Source of the DNA: Perkinsus chesapeaki
Lineage: Eukaryota; Perkinsozoa; Perkinsida; Perkinsidae
Assembly: GCA_013115145.1 (NCBI GenBank)
Contig: JAAPAO010000010.1
Coordinates: 87,611-151,610, forward strand
Length of the DNA stretch: 64,000 nt
Reading direction: 5' to 3'
Under the pieces are notes generated by a model. That model did no database searches. It was not told the origin of the DNA and was given only the letters and a program-made list of their open reading frames with translations. Made by a program: the position numbers and the translations under genes. Shown here piece by piece: positions 11,894 through 21,866 of the stretch (the first letter of the stretch is position 1; each line of letters begins with the position of its first letter).

Positions 11894-12416
11894 AATTATC
11901 TGTACGATAAAAAGCTTCTACTAGAAACCTGACGAGCCGTCAGTGACGAGTTACTACGCACCGAGAATACAATGACAACCTAGCATAGTAACTTTAAAAA
12001 ACTACGCCGCAACAGTATGATCGAAACCTCGTATAACTGATAAGCTGGAACGACCGCCATTCCTCTGACGACTTCCGAAGTAGTCATCGAAGAATCAAAA
12101 CTCTTCATTCCCGACCGTAAGTTATAATTTTCCAAATCCTTATATTACTAAACTCCCGAAAGCGACTAAGGTAGTAGGACAACAGCAATTTCGGTAATCC
12201 TGTTGTGGCTGCATAAATATATTAGATATCGTTGTTCACTAACAACACAAATCCCTTCTAGTAAAAATACGACTACCAGAATAACGCCTTATAACCGTGA
12301 TTATGTAAAATGATATCAACTTTGATAAACGATAGCACGGTAAGCGCTCATAAGGACACCGATGGTAACAATAAGCAGTTTATTCATCCGCGAGATTACG
12401 TAAGAGTCCCATCTAC
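11894..12416. other. Interval without an assigned gene
   Basis: About 520 bp, AT-rich. The forward open frame that starts at 12310 is treated as the antisense shadow of the longer reverse-strand gene. Confidence 0.4.
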
Positions 12417-13541
12417 TCAGCAGGTCACATCCTGCCAGCCGCCACCAGATGGTAGTGGTCTCGGCTGCCAGAGCGGCTTAGTGGGAGTTATAATATCATT
12501 ATCTAATAGTTCTTCTGACTCTGATGATTCGGATTCACCAAGCAACAATGCAACAGACCATTTGCCGCTTCCTTTAAAAATGAGCCTCCCTGAGCGTTTA
12601 GCCTCAAGTGTCACCGGGCAAGGTTTGCCGTTCACAATGAACTCGACAATCTTGAACATTGACCCTGAGTCATCCACACCAAGTACTAGGGAAATGACGT
12701 CACCAACATTCATATCACAGACTCCATCCTGGCACAGTCGCCCTCGATCCCACTTCTTCCCCGTTGTGCTGAAGCCCACAGAATCAGCGCACTTCCTGCG
12801 AGTGGCTTCCTGCTGAACTCCGGGATACTTCACACGACATAGGCAATCCTCTGCGTTGCACTCAGTGAGCCCAAAACTCAGAATTCTCTCCAGCTCCGTG
12901 ATGCGCAAAGTCACCCTACGGGTCTTCAAGTCCTTCTTATCGCCGTTAAGGACCATTTCAATCCCTCGCCATGGAGGTATCTCTCCGCGGTAGTAAAATG
13001 GGTTCGATGATATCCTCCAAAGCCTATCATGCCGAAGCACCTCAACTGCCGCGTCTGTTCTGTAGATTGTGAGCTCGTCTGATGTCACGCTGTCGATCTC
13101 GTTAACATCCGCCGGCTGCCTTGTAGGAGAAACTTGGGGCTCACTCGGCGACCAGACCGCCGAGGGCTTTGCATCGTACCGAGTCTCGGCTTCCTGCACA
13201 GTGTACCGCCTGGCCTTGAAACCCCGGCAGAAGTCGTCAGCAGGACCCAGCAGGGGTCCAGCGCTATAGGGAGCGTCACTAATACGAAGATACCCTTGTT
13301 GAGTGGAAGTGCTGACTCGAAGGAAGAATGCACCAGAATCACAGAAAAGCATACCGACAGGATTAGCAAGGGAGAGGGACAGCATTGTGTGAGGAGGCAA
13401 CTCCACCGCTTCCCTTGTGTGTTGTAAGGCGGGGGCTGGGTAAAGCAAAGCGAGCCTGCGGGTCTGAGAGCAACTAAATAAAATCCAAAGGAGAATAATG
13501 CCTCCAAAAAGGCAGAGTGGAGATTGCCGTGACCAGAACAC
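12417..13541 (-). CDS. Unknown membrane/secreted protein with SPRY-like C-terminus
   Basis: A single open frame of 374 codons on the reverse strand. The first in-frame ATG is at 13388; the upstream part encodes a strong hydrophobic segment (LCLFGGIILLWILFSCS), so translation probably begins upstream via another exon. Residues from about 180 resemble a SPRY/B30.2 sandwich: SVGFSTTGKKW, GDVISLVLGVDDSGSMFKIV, EFIVNGKPCP, with the usual order of G-D-V-I, a long loop, and F-x-x-N-G. SPRY domains mediate protein binding. A run of acidic and serine residues (GESESSESEELLD) precedes the C-terminus. Partner and role are unknown. The stop TGA is at 12417-12419. Confidence 0.55.
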   Translation of the reverse strand: MFWSRQSPLCLFGGIILLWILFSCSQTRRLALLYPAPALQHTREAVELPPHTMLSLSLANPVGMLFCDSGAFFLRVSTSTQQGYLRISDAPYSAGPLLGPADDFCRGFKARRYTVQEAETRYDAKPSAVWSPSEPQVSPTRQPADVNEIDSVTSDELTIYRTDAAVEVLRHDRLWRISSNPFYYRGEIPPWRGIEMVLNGDKKDLKTRRVTLRITELERILSFGLTECNAEDCLCRVKYPGVQQEATRRKCADSVGFSTTGKKWDRGRLCQDGVCDMNVGDVISLVLGVDDSGSMFKIVEFIVNGKPCPVTLEAKRSGRLIFKGSGKWSVALLLGESESSESEELLDNDIITPTKPLWQPRPLPSGGGWQDVTC

Positions 13542-13617
13542 ACAATAGGAAGCGCTTCAAAGATCAATAATCCACTTATAAACCAAAATTGCACCAGCGA
13601 AGAACGCTCTGGTTTTC

Positions 13618-13890
13618 CTAACCAGATGTAACGCATCTTACCTTTAACGGTATAGCCGAGCAGGCATGCGATGGACTTCTAGATGTCGAGCTTCCCAGCG
13701 ACATCGCCTTCAACCGGCACAGGTTCTTAGTGCCGTAGTCTGACAGCTTGAGTATCACGAAGTGCTCTTGTACGTATTCAACCCATCTTGCCCGGAGATC
13801 CTGAAAGGTAACAGCAGCTCTGATAAAGTACCGGAGGCATTGAATTGCATACATGTCAAGAGCCTCCCTCAGGACTGGTATGGCTCTCAA
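13618..13890 (-). CDS. Unrecognised open stretch, possible upstream exon
   Basis: A reverse-strand open stretch with an ATG reading MYAIQCLRYFIRAAVTFQDL, followed by protein-like sequence up to CSAIPLK, where a good donor (GTAAGATGCG) occurs. It may be the 5' exon of the SPRY-like gene just downstream, but I could not connect the two in frame. No family recognised. Confidence 0.35.
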   Translation of the reverse strand: MRAIPVLREALDMYAIQCLRYFIRAAVTFQDLRARWVEYVQEHFVILKLSDYGTKNLCRLKAMSLGSSTSRSPSHACSAIPLKVRCVTSG

Positions 13891-13985
13891 ACTAATGTAT
13901 CAGTTAGGAGTAAAGTGAAGCTCGTGTCTCGAGGACCCTCTGTTTTTGTAGTAAAAACCGTAGCATCTACGTTGTGAACCACACC

Positions 13986-14014
13986 GCGTCACATCACACT
14001 CTGTGATGTGACGC
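13986..14014. repeat. Perfect 13-bp inverted repeat with 3-nt loop
   Basis: Arms 13986-13998 (GCGTCACATCACA) and 14002-14014 are exact reverse complements around loop CTC. The hairpin overlaps the stop codon of the reverse-strand gene ending at 13994. Confidence 0.95.
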
Positions 14015-14746
14015 CCTCTCGAGCCTCGGGAATTCATGGAAGGCCAAAGAGTTACAGATAAAGCAAGGATGGAGAAGTGCTCCTAGCCTCGTTGAATCTA
14101 AGCCACTCACGTAGTCATCAAGGACTGTCATCATTCTCGGATCTTCTCTAACCTTGATAACCTCAGGATTTTCCAGGACCCTAGTCCAATGTGGAGTCGC
14201 TGGATCCCCCAGGGCTACACCAAAGATAGCTTCACTGAAGAACTCTCCGACCATATCTCTGATAGATGCATTAAAGTTGCCATTTTGCCAGCCTCCTTCC
14301 CTAAGGTCCCATCCATTCTCTCTAAGGGCGCACAATGCCTCGTCGAAGCCCTTCAGAACGGCTCTTTCGCTTTGTTTCATCCAATGCTTCTCACCAGTAG
14401 TATCGAATCGTCTCAAGGTGCTATTTGTCACCAAAAGCCTCTGACCATCACCACAATGGAGAAACAGGTGGTAATGCTGGTTAGCCTCGTGCCTCGTGGC
14501 TGTTGCTTGGACGATGCCCTCGAAGCTTAGAAGCTCATCAACCCAGCGATGATTTGCGACAAACACCTTCCAATCGAAGGAGCGCCCATCGCCTAGGCTC
14601 ACTTCGTTATCGAAGGGTATATCAGATGCTTTCGAACCGTTTGTTAGGATGCGCACTGCTTTACAGCACTGCTCCCAGCTGGGCACCATGTAGGGGTCCG
14701 TGATGAACTGACGATAGTTGTCCTTACTTACAACGCTCACTGGCAT
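13994..14746 (-). CDS. Unrecognised protein, 250 residues
   Basis: An uninterrupted frame from ATG 14746 (MPVSVVSKDNYRQFITDPYM) to TGA at 13994. Trp- and His-rich, with HRWVDELLSFEG, HYHLFLHCGDGQ and a C-terminal LHPCFICNSLAFHEFPRLER. A GTAAGT site right after MPVSV and an AG 24 nt later could be a short in-frame intron, so the N-terminus is uncertain. No signal peptide or membrane segment is evident. I recognise no family; size and context resemble the other unknowns in this region. Confidence 0.55.
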   Translation of the reverse strand: MPVSVVSKDNYRQFITDPYMVPSWEQCCKAVRILTNGSKASDIPFDNEVSLGDGRSFDWKVFVANHRWVDELLSFEGIVQATATRHEANQHYHLFLHCGDGQRLLVTNSTLRRFDTTGEKHWMKQSERAVLKGFDEALCALRENGWDLREGGWQNGNFNASIRDMVGEFFSEAIFGVALGDPATPHWTRVLENPEVIKVREDPRMMTVLDDYVSGLDSTRLGALLHPCFICNSLAFHEFPRLERASHHRV

Positions 14747-15263
14747 TATTTGAATAATAAAACTAACGATTAGTTGTAGTATAATTGCCTTCTTCAGCAG
14801 ATTTCGATAAAGTTCCCTCAGCGATCACAAACGGTGTGCTTAAAAACAAGTCTGCCGAAAGTCAACCACAATATCTTAAAATTCCGAGGGGGACTTTACG
14901 GGAATTTCCCCAAAAAGCAAATCCAAATTATTGCACGAACTCCTTCACTTTAATGTCGGATTTACGCTTGCAATCACCATCAACATCGCCATCTCAATAT
15001 CACTTCACATTAATAATATCGTAGAGCTTTGCAGCGACATTCCTGATGCTAAATACGAAGTCCTCGTCCTTCTACGGCGGCGGCCGATGGCTTAGAACTA
15101 CTCCAATGGAGACACTAGACTAATATGTTGCGATGTGTGAAACAAGCAGCCCTCGAATGGTAGTGGAGATTCCACACTGTGGAACTGTAACAAACAACAA
15201 ATGTAAAGTAAGAAAATATGAGACACGTCTAGTGATGAGAATTCATGAGCAGGCGGTCATGCT
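14747..15263. other. Intergenic, nothing convincing
   Basis: About 515 bp between two reverse-strand genes. The forward open stretch 14785-15024 lacks an ATG start. Probably promoter of the 14.0-14.7 kb gene and 3' UTR of the transporter. Confidence 0.4.
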
Positions 15264-18200
15264 TCAAGATATCTTTTCCTCTTTCTTCTGCTTACGACTT
15301 GAAGAGGTATATAAAAGAGTGCCGGACAACACCAATGTGACACCTGTGAGCTTTCCAGGAGTTAGAGCTTCGTCGAACAAATACGCACATAGGACCATCT
15401 GTACCTACGACAACTACTAGGCGAAAGAAGATCAAATATAGCAGTGACATACCACAGGTGGCCGGAGACGGGGCTGGAATGGGATTTATTGCACTAAAAT
15501 TTTTACGACGGATTTGAGTTCTCCAATGTTCTAGGATCTTAAAACTGTATAGCTTAACGTCTGGGGTGACTGCGAAGAAAAAATACAGCACGTCTAAAAT
15601 TTGCGCACTTTTTGCGCGCAAAATGGGGGTCGCAGGCACGAATCCCACCCAGGACATTTTTAAAAACTCACAATCTCAGTAGCCAAAAGACTCCATGGCT
15701 GACATATATGATATTATAGAGCCATATCAAGTACCCAGAAAAATCACCAGAGCAGGACCGAGAAAAAAACTCGACCTGTCGGCTGTAGCATGAATCGTGT
15801 AATAAATAGGTGAGCACCGCCTATGTAATCCGTGCTAGCTCCAACTTGGGAGTGGTGCAACCTCCAAACAGTCTCTCTTTCCTCGCGCTCAACACCCTCG
15901 TTTCCTATTACATCCAATAATGTTTCTGAAGATCCCGGAAAAAATTGTGAAGACGGCTGATCCTCACCATATTGACAACCTTTACCGTGTTTGCCGCTTC
16001 TGCCATAAGCGAGTGACGTCATCGAGGGGTAAACCTGTCGGCTCCCCAGGCAAGAAGACCTGCGACAGGGCTAGCCGTTTTTATAATATCGACTTTAAGC
16101 GCGAGATCACAACCACACTACTACCCAAGATCCTATGCAAGGGTTGCACCCGACGCCTTACCCGGTTTGATTCGCAACCTGATACATACGAAGCATGGAA
16201 CAGGGACGAAAGATGCTTCGTTGATGCTCTGGCTTTCGATGCTGACGGAGTGGCTACTCGTAGTAAAGCATGTACACAAGGAACTCCTTGTAAGGTTTGT
16301 CAGATTGTCTCCAATCGTGAGTCGAACCAGTTGCAGGCAAAGCGCTCGGATGCTCGAAAGCCAGGCAGGCCACTGGAGCAGTCTCCACCAAAACCTATAT
16401 GCAAGAAGTGTGGTCTAGATTGGTTCGACCACGATAGTGTGACCTGCAGGCGAGTTATGAAGAGACCTGCTCATGCTGCTTTGGCGGGACGCCTATTCGG
16501 TGAACGAGTGGCGGCTAGAGGCTTTACTAAGCAGCTTGTGCAGGAGCACTTGCGTGACCAGTTCACTTCCGAAGCCGGTGGATTGAGCTGTTCTACAACG
16601 CCTCAGCGCTCTGGTGTGAAGCTCAACAGTCATGAGTATCTAGGTATCACTCCGGCTCGCTACGACAATTCCTCTCCTGGCTTGTACATTTCTACCGACT
16701 CTGCTAGAGACCTGCTAAGGCTAGGTCATCTCGGTCTCGGCAAGAACAGTGCCCGCCGGTTGTGCACTATTCTTGCCCGCGAGGGCATCTACTTTCCAAA
16801 TGGAGGTCTCGAGGCATGCAGAAGCGAGCAATGGGTGGTGTTTGGTCGTATATTCCGCACCGAGGACCTTATCCTCGAAACTGACCGGCAAGCGGCTTCT
16901 TGCAAGGCTTGCAATGCAAGCACCCCTGTCCTTTCTGCTTGTGGTCTAAGGGCACTCGGTGTACTGGGCAGCCTCCGAATGGCAGAACGTGGGCCCTCCA
17001 TCAACATCACCTTGCGGACCGTAAGTACAGTGTGGTGAACGAGCCAAGTGTACAGTGGGATGGTTCTCCCATGGAGGTCCTTTCATTGGCACCCTTGCAT
17101 CTGCTTTTGGGTATCACTAATAAGGTGTTCAAGGAGGTGTGTGATCTTGAGTCGGACAGCTCGCTTGCTAAAAAGCAGAAAGCTGCCTTGCTCAAATATG
17201 GTATTAAGCGTTCGGCTTACTTCCAGGGTGATCTTCAAGGCAACGAATGTGCACGCCTTCTAGACGCCGTTGCTAATAATAAGGTCCCTTTCCTGCGTGG
17301 GAAACAGCTGAGGTTGAAGGTGAAATGCTTGCAAAGCTTGAAGGTTGTCAAGGACAAGTGCTTGGGTCTGGTGAGAGTCGATGGTTGGGATCGGGCTATT
17401 CATGACTTCCGGGAAGCATGGGAAGCGAGCGACTTATCCTGGACACTGAAGGTTCACATACTGTGCGACCATGGCATTGAGTACCTACGGGATTTCGAGA
17501 GCGACAATGCTGCTGGCTTGGGGCTATCTTCCGAGCAGTCCGGCGAGTCATTGCATGCCAGGCTCCAGCGGATCTGGGATATGAGATTTCGAGTAAACCC
17601 CGAGAACCCCCTCTTCGGCTCTCGCCTGACCGACTGCATGGTCGCCTACAACTGGAGCCTGCAGTGGGATGAAGGTGGACGACTGCGACGCTCAGGCCAG
17701 CAAACGTCCAGCAGCGACTGCAACACTACAAGCTGCAGCGGAGTTTCGGGTATGGAGCATCTTTCCGAGCTGTCCTAGCTCCTGTAATTTTTTTATAACA
17801 TCTCACAGTTGCTTCGTGATATGTAGTAGCCTCTGAGTTGTCAATAGACCCGGTTTTGGAGGACTTCTTAAAAATGTCCTGGGTGGGATTCGTGCCTGCG
17901 ACCCCCACTTTGCGCGCAAAAAGTGCGCAAATTTTAGACGTGCTGTATTTTTTCTTCGCAGTCACCCCAGACGTTAAGCTATACAGTTTTAAGATCCTAG
18001 AACATTAGAGAACTCAAATTGGTTGTAAAAATTTTAGTGCAATAAATCCCATTCCAGCCCCGTCTCCGGCCACCTGTGATACGGGACAACTGATTGGTAG
18101 GAAAAATATACAACTTCAGTTTTCAATGAAAACGCCTGCAACAAAGTTTATATAGGAATGTATACAACATTGCCAGTTCGCTCGAAATGCATCTATGCCA

Positions 18201-20590
18201 CACCACATGGAGTAGCATTAATGAGCAGAATGAAAGGAGGCATTGCTTCGGGTTTAGGATACTTACCCCTCCTCTAAGTGCTGACACAATGCTATAGGTA
18301 ACAGTTGATGTAAATGTTACTTGTAGTACAACAGCTAAGTTGAATAGAACAGCCAGTAGAGCTGAAAGAAGGCATTGAGAGACTGACAGCAGCAGCAGTA
18401 GCAGCATTGCTAGTTACTGATTAGAAAGACTCTTATCATATATGAAATGTCAAAGGCGAGGTTTACAAGGGACGATTCGGCGTCAATGTAGATGAACGGC
18501 AGGCCCAAGAGTGTATACCTGATAACACAGAAATCAGTTGAAAGCCACTTCACACTGTACAGGTCATCAGTGTAGTAGGGTTTACAAAATGATAGGACTG
18601 AAGAGTGATGTTAAGGTAGCTTTCGGGTTCCTTAAGTGGCTCAAACAACGTACCGAATCCCTCACCGAAGGGTCACAACTGCTAACAACGGCGAGCCGGC
18701 CTCAAAAAAGCCACCAACACTCCGTCGAAGCTGCTTTACTTACTGCCAACATCAACATTCTATGTACTCATATGCTACTGAAAGTATAATGTGCGATAGT
18801 GTAATAACAACCACCACCAGCATCTTGTCTATATAACTAATCTCGATCTATAACGTATCTCTACGATACAGTAGCGCGGTGGAAGAAGTACACAATGGCT
18901 CTACGATGCATTTCACAGTGCAGTAGATCATCATCCCGCAACTGAAGTGCGCGCCAACGATAACCTCGCCAAATTTCAGGCTAGCAGCTGTTGCAGCCAC
19001 CGTTTAACTCACGCAGCATTAGTAATAAACACTGTATCAAGAGGACTCAGGGGCTTTATATTGTCTTTTCCATCATTTCCTTTATTGACATCGGCTAACT
19101 TAATAACCAATGTGTGCACGGCAGTGACTAGCGAGGCCAGAAAACCCTGAAAATTGAGATAGGCCGATCTTGCAGCATAGATAGTGCCCGCCGCGGATGG
19201 AGCCCAGATGGACGTATGACTCATATAGGGGCAAAGAAAGTCGAAAAAAAGTAGTAAGAGGTTATATTTACATATCGCAACTCAAGCAACAATGGCTACT
19301 TCCGCGCGAAGATGACAACATAAAAGCCTTCCTGAAACTCCACGGGGAAGATGCATTCAGGGAGAGCTGATAATGCTGTATGAAAGGTGATGGCTCCCCG
19401 GAGGCTTACAAATAGCGCACCAGTCGCGGACACGCTGATCTTGTCGAACACAACAGTAGACATGAAGCCGGCTGTGACAAGTAGGCATCCTAGAATCTGA
19501 TAAAGGATGCGACACGGGCTGTTGGCCACGACATGACCGACTGGCAATCCTGCAGTTGTCTGGGAATGTTTTGGTAGAAAGAGCCAGGACAGGACCACCG
19601 ACATAGGAGTGTTCAGCGCACGCGCCACAACCTGACAGAAGTGCCAGCCGAGAGACAGGCGCTGCGCCTACTTGGAAGCTACTAGCATCAACCCGCATCA
19701 AGCATAACGAAGCGAAGACCAAGCTCATAGAGTTAACAATACAGAGGTCAAACGACTGATAGAGCAGCTGCTAAAGGCAGCCTCGAAGGGGATAGTATGG
19801 TACTTTAAACAGAGCCTTAACGAACACACTCGGCGATTGGGATACTGTGAGTCCCATTGGAATAGCTTTATCTGAGGAGGATACATTAACTGCTGTAACT
19901 GTGGTTAGAGCGTACTAGCTGTCAACAGGCAAATAACTGCCAATACTGATTGGAGCCATAAGGACAGGAATGGTACGGCCTGAAAGCTGCGAGCTGATAC
20001 ACCAAAGATGCCTTCTGCTGCTGGAGCAGTAAATGTAGAGCATGCGAGGAAATACCGTGAACGCATTACCAGAATTGACGTTATAACAGTGCGTGTTCAA
20101 CCAGGGAACGCATTAAATCACTGTTATTCATTGTGCGCCGCTCGTTCCCTTGTACATGCGTGCACAGCTAAATCCCCCTGCGAATGTAAGCTGAATAAGA
20201 AGAAGCCTTTGTAGACTCCCTTCTCGCCTTGTGTTCGTCTATATGAACGAGGAACAAGCAACAGCCACTAAATGTCCCCCCTGGAATCTATCTTCGGGTT
20301 CAAGGAACGTATTATCCATAATATCCACACCGCTACTAGGTGGATCTAAGTGGATCAGGACCAGACTTACATATAGGTCAAGGGTAAGCTTATTAGCAAC
20401 AACCATAAGGATGGCACAGGAGGCATAAAAGGAACTAACTCCGACCACTTTAACTTCTTCACCAAGTATACCAGCATTAGATGAACAAGCTAAACAACTT
20501 ATAACCATTCTGATCAAAGGGCATTTACTTACCGACTCCCGAAGGCTTTCGGAGCTCTTCTAATGTATTATCCGGATGTGATACTGTCAT
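15264..20590 (-). CDS. Nucleotide-sugar-transporter-like protein (SLC35/DMT), last intron carries a transposon
   Basis: Multi-pass transporter of the drug/metabolite superfamily, expected in Golgi or ER. From ATG 20590 (MTVSHPDNTLEELRKPSGV) the exons give an early helix SSFYASCAILMVVANKLTL, FLLIQLTFAGGF, a later VPFLSLWLQSVLAVICLLT, ALNTPMSVVLSWLFL with GCLLVTAGF, a loop helix FLASLVTAVHTLVIKLADV, and FNLAVVLQVTFTSTVTYSIV leading to SALRGG at 18267. After a 2862-nt intron the final exon (15404-15264) reads VQMVLCAYLFDEALTPGKL and ends with a helix (GVTLVLSGTLLYT) and a lysine-rich tail. Both borders of that intron are phase 0 and canonical. Middle exon borders (19.2-20.2 kb) are not all resolved. 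Substrate cannot be told. Confidence 0.8.
15453..15666. repeat. Left terminal inverted repeat
   Basis: Matches the reverse complement of 17866-18078 with only a few mismatches. Includes a GC-rich core with the run TTTGCGCGCAAA and a B-box-like GGATTCGTGCC on the complementary strand. Confidence 0.92.
15920..17778 (+). CDS. Transposase-like protein of the 15.4-18.1 kb element
   Basis: From ATG 15920 the frame encodes an N-terminal Cys4-type module (CRFCHKRV, then ILCKGCTRRL), a second Cys/His module (CKVC, PGRP, CKKCGLDWFDHDSVTC), and a middle region. The frame then switches. A 62-nt GT-AG segment at 16845-16906 would join VVFG to LQCKHPCPFCLW in the second frame, which continues to TAG at 17778; an indel is the alternative. 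The C-terminal part has LAPLHLLLGITNKVFKE, FQGDLQGNECARLL, and SEQSGESLHARLQRIW. I recall a similar order (PCPFC, L-H-L-L-L-G, G-N-x-C, E-Q-x-x-E-x-x-H) in DDE-type transposase-like proteins of animals. The stretch before PCPFC looks short compared with those, so the enzyme may be internally deleted. Confidence 0.75.
17866..18078. repeat. Right terminal inverted repeat
   Basis: Reverse-complement partner of 15453-15666. High similarity between the arms suggests recent activity. Confidence 0.92.
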
Positions 20591-20956
20591 TAAAATGGAC
20601 TGCAGTTAAGAGTTCTACAACACTATGCGGCTTCCAAGGCCTCCTAGGATATTAAACTGTAGAAGATGTAAGAGTGTCCCATTACACATCTACTTCCCTT
20701 ATCAGTTAACAACCAGCACTAACGGTGGTACTGACTGGCAGTGTTGAGGGGTATTTTACAGTGTACTGTGGAGTATACGCTAAATCTCTGTAACTAATTT
20801 CGCTATCTTTTTAACTATGATATCCGGCAGGAACATTAGTCTCATTTTCACCTGGTATTGATGAATGTACTTTGTTGGATACGAGCCGGCATGTCTGCTC
20901 ATATGGTATCTCATAATAAACCATCCCTTCTTATTCAACCCTTATCTTTGACATAA
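20591..20956. other. Intergenic, nothing seen
   Basis: Upstream of the transporter start. An AG lies about 10 nt before the ATG on the reverse strand, compatible with a trans- or cis-splice acceptor. Confidence 0.4.
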
Positions 20957-21165
20957 CTAACTCAACTCCTCTAACCACTTCGAAAGCTCTGAAATATCCT
21001 GCCGTAGTAGTAGCATCATCACCTTCTTGTAGCTGGTATACCCAATGGCTCCATCATACCGGCCTTCCTTAAAGCCCAGGGGATGAAACGGACAGATACT
21101 AGAAACACTGATGCCACTCTAAAAAGAATAACAACATATACACATCTTCTACGAGCCAGTGACAT
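20957..21165 (-). CDS. Small unrecognised protein with a 23-nt intron
   Basis: ATG 21165 (MSLARRRC), then a GTATAT...TTTTTAG segment of 23 nt whose removal opens a frame reading SGISVSSICPFHPLGFKEG, then YDGAIGYTSYKKVMMLLLRQ and ISELSKWLEELS before TAG. About 61 residues. Plausible but not supported by homology that I recognise; the unspliced frame is also open and hydrophobic. Confidence 0.35.
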
Positions 21166-21866
21166 CGTGGCGACCACAGAGATACACAATCGGCAACAGC
21201 AGGAGAAGGCAAACATACATAAAAAGACGAAAGCCGATGAATGGAGACTAAGTAGGTGAGTAACAAACAACAATATAATACTATATGGTTCTATATATCA
21301 TACACTACTATTATCAAATGTAGAGGTTGATATTCACAATATTATATTCAATAACAAACTGCCAATTCATTTATGTAATACACGTCCTATATAAAATAAA
21401 TAGTATAAACGTGTGAGAGAAGTCTAATAAGCACTATTATGGATAACAGGCATCCCAACATAAGTTACACCGTATTAGCTGCTGCCTACTGAACCCTACG
21501 TAGCTTTACCAACTATCTTACTGTATTTTGTAAATAAATTCCTTCTTGGCATAATCCTCAGGTTTGGCTACTCCACCACCACCACCTGTACCAGCTGCTG
21601 CACCGCTTCGCTTAAGATTCCACATAGTATGAGGGACAATACGATAACAAACTGAGGGACAACAACAGACATTTCGAAAGAAGTCAACACAAAGCGAACC
21701 ACCGAGGAAACCCCTCACAATAAGCCATGCGTCTTCAGCTGCTGGTTACAATGATGATGATGCTGCAATAGGATGGCCACCCACCTCCACCTCTACCAAT
21801 GACCACTAGCAATAATACCATTTATTAATTATTCAGTAGTAGTAAAGCTATGTACAAAATATGTAA
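21166..21866. other. AT-rich interval without an assigned gene
   Basis: Contains a reverse-strand open stretch (21518-21718) without a firm start and GTG/GAT triplet runs. No RNA gene seen. Confidence 0.4.

Larger units (their letters stand above)
15453..18078 (+). mobile_element. DNA transposon with 213-bp TIRs and 4-bp target duplication
   Basis: The two ends are long inverted repeats beginning CACAGGTGGCCGGAGACGGG, flanked on both sides by ATAC (15449-15452 and 18079-18082). The element is 2626 bp. It carries one transposase-like gene on the forward strand, opposite to the host transporter gene, and sits wholly inside that gene's last intron. The 4-bp duplication and CAC-starting termini are shared with some CACTA/Chapaev-type elements, but I do not assign a superfamily. 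Confidence 0.93.

Noticed and set aside
12310-12816. Forward 168-codon open frame with an ATG
   Set aside because: It is fully antisense to the longer SPRY-like reverse frame and has no domain resemblance of its own.
15453-15666. TIRs read as a CRISPR-like or LTR repeat
   Set aside because: Only two copies in inverted orientation, flanked by a 4-bp duplication; this is a DNA transposon end.
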